From: Bin5 sp965221145
GTDB taxonomy: Bacteria > Chloroflexota > Anaerolineae > Caldilineales > Caldilineaceae
Reading direction: 5' to 3'
Length of the DNA: 64,000 nt
Assembly (NCBI GenBank): GCA_965221145.1
Contig: OZ244877.1
Location: 3,596,001-3,660,000 of the forward strand
The notes under the pieces are model-generated. The model made no database searches. It was not told where the DNA came from and worked only from the letters and a program-made list of their open reading frames with translations. Positions within the stretch are counted from its first letter, which is position 1. Each line of letters opens with the position of its first letter. Below are positions 60,298-64,000 of this stretch, in pieces. The translations under genes were made by a program, and so were the position numbers.

Positions 60298-62445
60298 ATG
60301 ACCACGAAGCCACTCATCTCAGACCGCCAATGGACGCAAATTCGGCACAAGGCTGCGCTGCCGCAGTTCGCGCCTGCGCTCCAACTGCTGCGCCATGAAG
60401 TGCAGGATTTCATCGCCCGCCCCGTGGACGTTCCGCAGTTGCCGGGCGGCTACTATCACGACTACTTTTGCCCGCAGCACGCTGTCCAGCTTGTCTTCAA
60501 GCCGGACTCTCCCCGCCTCCATCGCTGCCCCGTTGACGGCGCGACCTTCAGCGGCGAGCCATTCGACTCGGCTTGGCGCTGGTCGGTCAACGACCGGCTG
60601 GCCCAATCCGCGCTGCGCCTCGCGATCCTATGGAAGCTGGAGGGCGAAGACGATTACCGGCAACGCGTGCAGAGAATCCTGCTCAGCTATGCTGCAACCT
60701 ACGAAGGCTGCATGACCTCATCCGGCCGCCCTTCCAACCATGGCATCGCCCAATACAGTACGTTGGATGAGGCGGTTTGGGTGATTCCACTGGCATGGTC
60801 TTACAACCTGATCCAAGCAACCCTCTCGCCCTCGCACCAGAAAGAGATTGTTGAAAGGCTTCTGCTCCCCGCGGCCAACTTTCTGACGGAGCGCCACTTC
60901 GGCGGGATCCACAACTTCGCCTGCTGGCATAACGCCGCTATCGGCACAATTGGCGCAGCGACCGGCACTGACGATCTCCTCGCCTTCGCCATCGACGGCC
61001 CCTTCGGCTTCCACACACAGACGCGAGAGGGCATCCTGGCCGATGGCCTCTGGTTTGAAGGCTCGTTCAGTTACCACTTCTACACGGTCGCCGCGCTCCT
61101 CCTGCTGGCGAAGGCCACGGCCAACCTGCCCAAGTGGGACCTGCGACAGCATCCGGCGTTGGCCGCTGTCTTGCGGGCGCCCGTGTTGTGCGCCTACCCG
61201 GACGGGAGCCTGCCGGCCACCAACGACTGCTGGTACTTCACCGGACTGAACGACGACTGCTGCCACGGCGTGCCCAAAGCGCCGGCCTTCTATGAAATCG
61301 GATACGCCTGGTTCGACGATGTGCTCTTTGGTCAGGTGTTGACCCGCGCCTACCAGCACGGCGCACGCGAAAGCCTCGACGCTCTCCTGTTCGGCGCGCC
61401 CACGGTTCCCTCTGACGGAGTCCCCACGCCCACCAGCGTCAACATGGCGGCCTCGGGCTATGCAATCCTGCGCTCGCAGCCTGAGGTTCGGGAGAGGTCA
61501 TCGCCAGAATCCGAGCAGTACGCCCTCCTCAAGTACGGGCCGCACGGAGGCGGGCACGGCCACCCGGACAAGCTGGGGCTGATCCTCTACGCGCAGGGCA
61601 GCCGCCAAGCGCCGGACCTAGGTACGCCCGGCTACGGCATCGACCTCTTTGAAGGCTGGTATCGCCAGACGATCAGCCATAACACGGTGGCGCTGGATGG
61701 CCTGTCGCAGCCGCCGGGCGCGGGACAGAGCAACGCCTTTCGCGCCGACGGACCATTTCAGATCACCGATGCAACGATGGCGTGGCGCGGGAAAACCGCG
61801 CCCAGTGACGACACCCCACTCGAAGGCGTCAGCAGGGAAGCGCTCGACACGTACGCCCGCGTCAACATGCGCCGGGCGGTGCTGGCGCGGACCGACTACC
61901 TCGTGGACGTCTTTCTGGTGGACGCCGGAGAGGAGCGCCGCATCGACTGGATCTTTCGCAACGCCGGTTCGTTGGCCCCGCTCGCCAACTCCCGCCGTGT
62001 GGGAAATTTCGCGCTTGAGGGCGAAGGCTACCAATACGTGACCGATCTCCACAGCTATACACTGGAGGACGATACCACTCTGACCTGGCAGTTTGAGGGG
62101 TCGGGCATGACGCTCTTCATGGCCGAACAGCCTGGGACGACATTGATCGCTGGCAGCGCGCCGGGCAATCCGGCGGAAGAGCGCCAGGGGCTGATCATCC
62201 GCCAGCGAACCGCGCCGCGCACCGCCTTCCTCACCGTTATCCATCCCTACCAGGACACGCCCCGCGTCAGGTCGGTCTCCTGGCATGGCCGCGACCTGCT
62301 TGACTCGGGCTGGGCAGCCTGCATGCTGGAAGGGACGAACGGACGGGATCGCTGGATAATTCGGCTGCGCCCAGAAGTGGAGATCCCATCGTGGGTGAAC
62401 CAACTGCCAGCCGACAACCTCTTTGAATACACCCTGGAGAACTGA
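60298..62445 (+). CDS. Heparinase II/III-like polysaccharide lyase
   Basis: A 715-residue protein with an alpha/alpha-barrel N-terminal half (DEAVWVIPLAWSYNLI, HNFACWHNAAIGTIGAAT with candidate catalytic Asn/His, FSYHFYTVAALLLLA) and a beta-sandwich second half of the Hepar_II_III family: GPHGGGHGHPDKLGLILYAQG (split, about 415-430) and TISHNTVALDG (about 459-469). Such enzymes cleave uronic-acid polymers (alginate, heparin-like, oligo-alginate) by beta-elimination. There is no signal peptide, which suggests an intracellular oligosaccharide lyase. The next gene starts 4 bp after the stop. Confidence 0.85.
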   Translation: MTTKPLISDRQWTQIRHKAALPQFAPALQLLRHEVQDFIARPVDVPQLPGGYYHDYFCPQHAVQLVFKPDSPRLHRCPVDGATFSGEPFDSAWRWSVNDRLAQSALRLAILWKLEGEDDYRQRVQRILLSYAATYEGCMTSSGRPSNHGIAQYSTLDEAVWVIPLAWSYNLIQATLSPSHQKEIVERLLLPAANFLTERHFGGIHNFACWHNAAIGTIGAATGTDDLLAFAIDGPFGFHTQTREGILADGLWFEGSFSYHFYTVAALLLLAKATANLPKWDLRQHPALAAVLRAPVLCAYPDGSLPATNDCWYFTGLNDDCCHGVPKAPAFYEIGYAWFDDVLFGQVLTRAYQHGARESLDALLFGAPTVPSDGVPTPTSVNMAASGYAILRSQPEVRERSSPESEQYALLKYGPHGGGHGHPDKLGLILYAQGSRQAPDLGTPGYGIDLFEGWYRQTISHNTVALDGLSQPPGAGQSNAFRADGPFQITDATMAWRGKTAPSDDTPLEGVSREALDTYARVNMRRAVLARTDYLVDVFLVDAGEERRIDWIFRNAGSLAPLANSRRVGNFALEGEGYQYVTDLHSYTLEDDTTLTWQFEGSGMTLFMAEQPGTTLIAGSAPGNPAEERQGLIIRQRTAPRTAFLTVIHPYQDTPRVRSVSWHGRDLLDSGWAACMLEGTNGRDRWIIRLRPEVEIPSWVNQLPADNLFEYTLEN

Positions 62446-62448
62446 ACA

Positions 62449-63708
62449 ATGGCGAGCCAAAATGACATGCTGGCCCTTCATGGCGGTGCGCCGGTTCGGG
62501 AGACGCCCTTTCCCCCGCGCGGGCATATCGAAACTGAGGAAAAAGAGGCAGTCGTCGCCTATCTGGACCAGGTGATCGCGTCGGGGACGCTCGGCGCCTA
62601 TCAGGGCGCGGAGGAAGAGGCCTATTGCGCCCAGTTCGCAGAGCACCTGGGCGGCGGGTACGCGGACGCGGTCAGCTCAGGATCGACCGCAATCTATGTA
62701 GCGTTAAAGGCTTTGCAGCTTGAAGCGTTCAGCGAAGTCATTGTCGGCCCTTTCACCGACCCGGGCGGCATGATGCCGATCCCCCTGCAAAACATGATCC
62801 CGATGATTGCCGACTCTGCCCCGGACAGCTACAACACCGGGCCGCAGCAGATCGAGGCGTTGATCTCGCCCCGCACCAGCGCAATCATCGTGCCCCACAT
62901 CGCGGGTGAGCCAGCTGACATCGGCGGCATCATGGCGTTGGCGCGGCGACATGGCATACCGGTGATCGAAGATTGCGCCCAGGCCCACGGCGCGCGATTT
63001 CAGGGACAGTTGCTGGGGAGCTTCGGAGACATGTCCGCCTTCTCCACCATGACGGGCAAACACCATAGCTCAGGCGCGCAGGGCGGCATGGTCTTCACGC
63101 GGGACGAGGCGCTCTACCAGTCGGCGCGGCGGATGGCCGACCGCGGCAAGCCCCATTTTCTGCCGGAGGGCGCAACCAATATGCAGGCGTCCCTGAACTT
63201 CAACCAGACGGACCTGGCCGCTGTGGTCGGGCAGGTGCAACTGCGTAAACTTCCGGGAATGGTTGAGCGGAGGCGGGCAATCGTCGGCCAACTGATTGAA
63301 GGCACCGCGGATCTGGAGATGATCACGCTGCCGCAGACAACTCCGGGAATCGAATCCAGCTACTGGTTTTTGCCGGTGGCGTTTCTTCCCGACCGGGCCG
63401 CGTGTGACAAGGAAACGTTCTGCGAGAGCCTGCGCGCCGAGGGCTTGCCGGTTACGGACGACTACCGCTCAGGGATGCCGCACCGCCAGGAGTGGTATAC
63501 GGAGCGTCGGGTCTTTGGCAGCAGCGGCTACCCCTGGGCCAGCCCTCTTTACATGGGCGACCCGGATCGCGAATTCCCCTGCCCCAATGCGCAGGCGATG
63601 CTGAAGAGCCACTTCAACATGTTTTTCCACGAGAATTGGGGCGTGCAAGAAGTGGACGACGTGATCGCCATCTTCCAAAAAGTAGCGGCAGCCTATAACC
63701 CCGGCTAA
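62449..63708 (+). CDS. DegT/DnrJ/EryC1-family PLP aminotransferase (third copy)
   Basis: A 419-residue protein: SSGSTAIYVAL turn, IEDCAQAHGARF aspartate and MTGKHHSSGAQGG lysine (Lys204). The start ALHGGAPVRETPFPPRG is the usual DegT opening (like MQGGAPVRTLPFGES at 42678). With the lyase immediately upstream it forms a two-gene unit, possibly converting unsaturated uronate ends to amino sugars; that link is inference. Confidence 0.9.
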   Translation: MASQNDMLALHGGAPVRETPFPPRGHIETEEKEAVVAYLDQVIASGTLGAYQGAEEEAYCAQFAEHLGGGYADAVSSGSTAIYVALKALQLEAFSEVIVGPFTDPGGMMPIPLQNMIPMIADSAPDSYNTGPQQIEALISPRTSAIIVPHIAGEPADIGGIMALARRHGIPVIEDCAQAHGARFQGQLLGSFGDMSAFSTMTGKHHSSGAQGGMVFTRDEALYQSARRMADRGKPHFLPEGATNMQASLNFNQTDLAAVVGQVQLRKLPGMVERRRAIVGQLIEGTADLEMITLPQTTPGIESSYWFLPVAFLPDRAACDKETFCESLRAEGLPVTDDYRSGMPHRQEWYTERRVFGSSGYPWASPLYMGDPDREFPCPNAQAMLKSHFNMFFHENWGVQEVDDVIAIFQKVAAAYNPG

Positions 63709-63728
63709 AACGGATACGGGCAGCGATG

Positions 63729-64000
63729 CTACTCGTTCCCCCAAGGGAAAGATGGGATGCGCAGTCCCCGGTCGACGGCTGGCAGATCGATGCGCGCGCC
63801 CCTGCGCGCGTGCGAGAGATGAACGGCAAAGCCGATCTCCGTGGCGCGGCGCGCCTCTTCCACATCGCAGAGCGTTCTGCCGCCACTGACAACGGCTTCG
63901 ACCAGATCGCGCACGATGGCCGCTCCGGCGGGAAAGTCGCCGACCGGCTGCGGAATATCCAGCGGTTGCGGCGGCGCGCCGTCCTCTTGCAATTGCCACG
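63729..64000 (-). CDS. Gfo/Idh/MocA-family oxidoreductase, C-terminal end (partial)
   Basis: Only the last about 90 codons are in the window, with the 5' part beyond 64000. The tail FPAGAAIVRDLVEAVVSGGRTLCDVEEARRATEI (split) and VHLSHARRGARIDLP is the typical last helix and strand of the family, where the histidine stretch precedes the terminal strand. It ends PSFPWGNE-stop at 63729, converging on the DegT gene with 20 bp between. It would be the ninth member in this window. Confidence 0.8.
   Translation of the reverse strand, partial: WQLQEDGAPPQPLDIPQPVGDFPAGAAIVRDLVEAVVSGGRTLCDVEEARRATEIGFAVHLSHARRGARIDLPAVDRGLRIPSFPWGNE

Overview
The window is a GC-rich, accessory-looking bacterial segment with no rRNA, tRNA or CRISPR array that I can see. 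The best guess for the host is an uncultured Chloroflexota bacterium, probably Caldilineae-like. That inference rests on three things: Tat/lipobox substrate-binding proteins of the style common there, a Gram-positive/Chloroflexota-type LexA box (GAAC-N4-GTTC), and repeated Gfo/Idh/MocA, DegT, PhyH, luciferase-like and sulfatase genes. The lineage is inferred, not proven.

Layout. (1) 1-234 is the end of an IS transposase. (2) 508-7828, minus strand, is a catabolic or biosynthetic operon: an inactive/active pair of amidohydrolases (1250-2014 and 508-1257), a DegT aminotransferase, a fused inactive-active amidohydrolase (3366-4886), a class III aminotransferase and a glycosidase-like propeller protein. 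(3) 7841-9821 is an AT-richer restriction-modification island sitting in a tandem array of the propeller genes; it leaves the 3' scar of a third copy. (4) 9836-18518 holds the second propeller gene, an oligopeptide-type ABC importer (DppC, DppB, binding protein), a beta-sandwich-like protein and two Gfo/Idh/MocA dehydrogenases. (5) 18668-20060 is a dead permease tail and a FAD amine oxidase. (6) 20326-23134 is a small array of PD-(D/E)XK-like proteins with a coiled-coil membrane protein and a duplicated gene tail. (7) 23158-27728 has a dehydrogenase, PhyH dioxygenase, luciferase-like enzyme and sulfatase. (8) 27747-31063 is a graveyard of nested mobile elements: an IS701-like element and several miniature inverted-repeat elements have split one gene that can be rebuilt exactly. 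(9) 31189-36048 has an aldolase, a TPP enzyme, a luciferase-like enzyme and a sialidase-like protein. (10) 36912-41719 is an SOS mutagenesis cassette (ImuB-like protein plus DnaE2) behind a sigma-70-type promoter with a LexA box in its spacer. (11) 41887-52259 has a nuclease-fold-like protein, DegT, five Gfo/Idh/MocA enzymes, a PhyH enzyme and a glycosyltransferase. (12) 52320-53503 is a DNA methyltransferase with its restriction gene cut off by a repeat. (13) 53696-57745 is a glycine betaine/proline ABC importer (ProVWX). (14) 57995-64000 has an aldolase, a Fic enzyme, a heparinase-like lyase, a third DegT and the end of a further dehydrogenase.

Taken together the metabolic genes look like several small modules for uptake and oxidation, amination and ring or side-chain chemistry on unusual sugars, aminosugars or cyclitols, together with host-glycan attack (sulfatase, sialidase-like and uronate-lyase-like proteins). 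Between the modules lie defence genes and at least five families of dispersed short repeats. The substrates cannot be read from the sequence. The strongest leads are the split-versus-fused amidohydrolase pair, the LexA-boxed mutasome, the exactly reconstructible nested insertion, and the nuclease-like array at 20326-23134.
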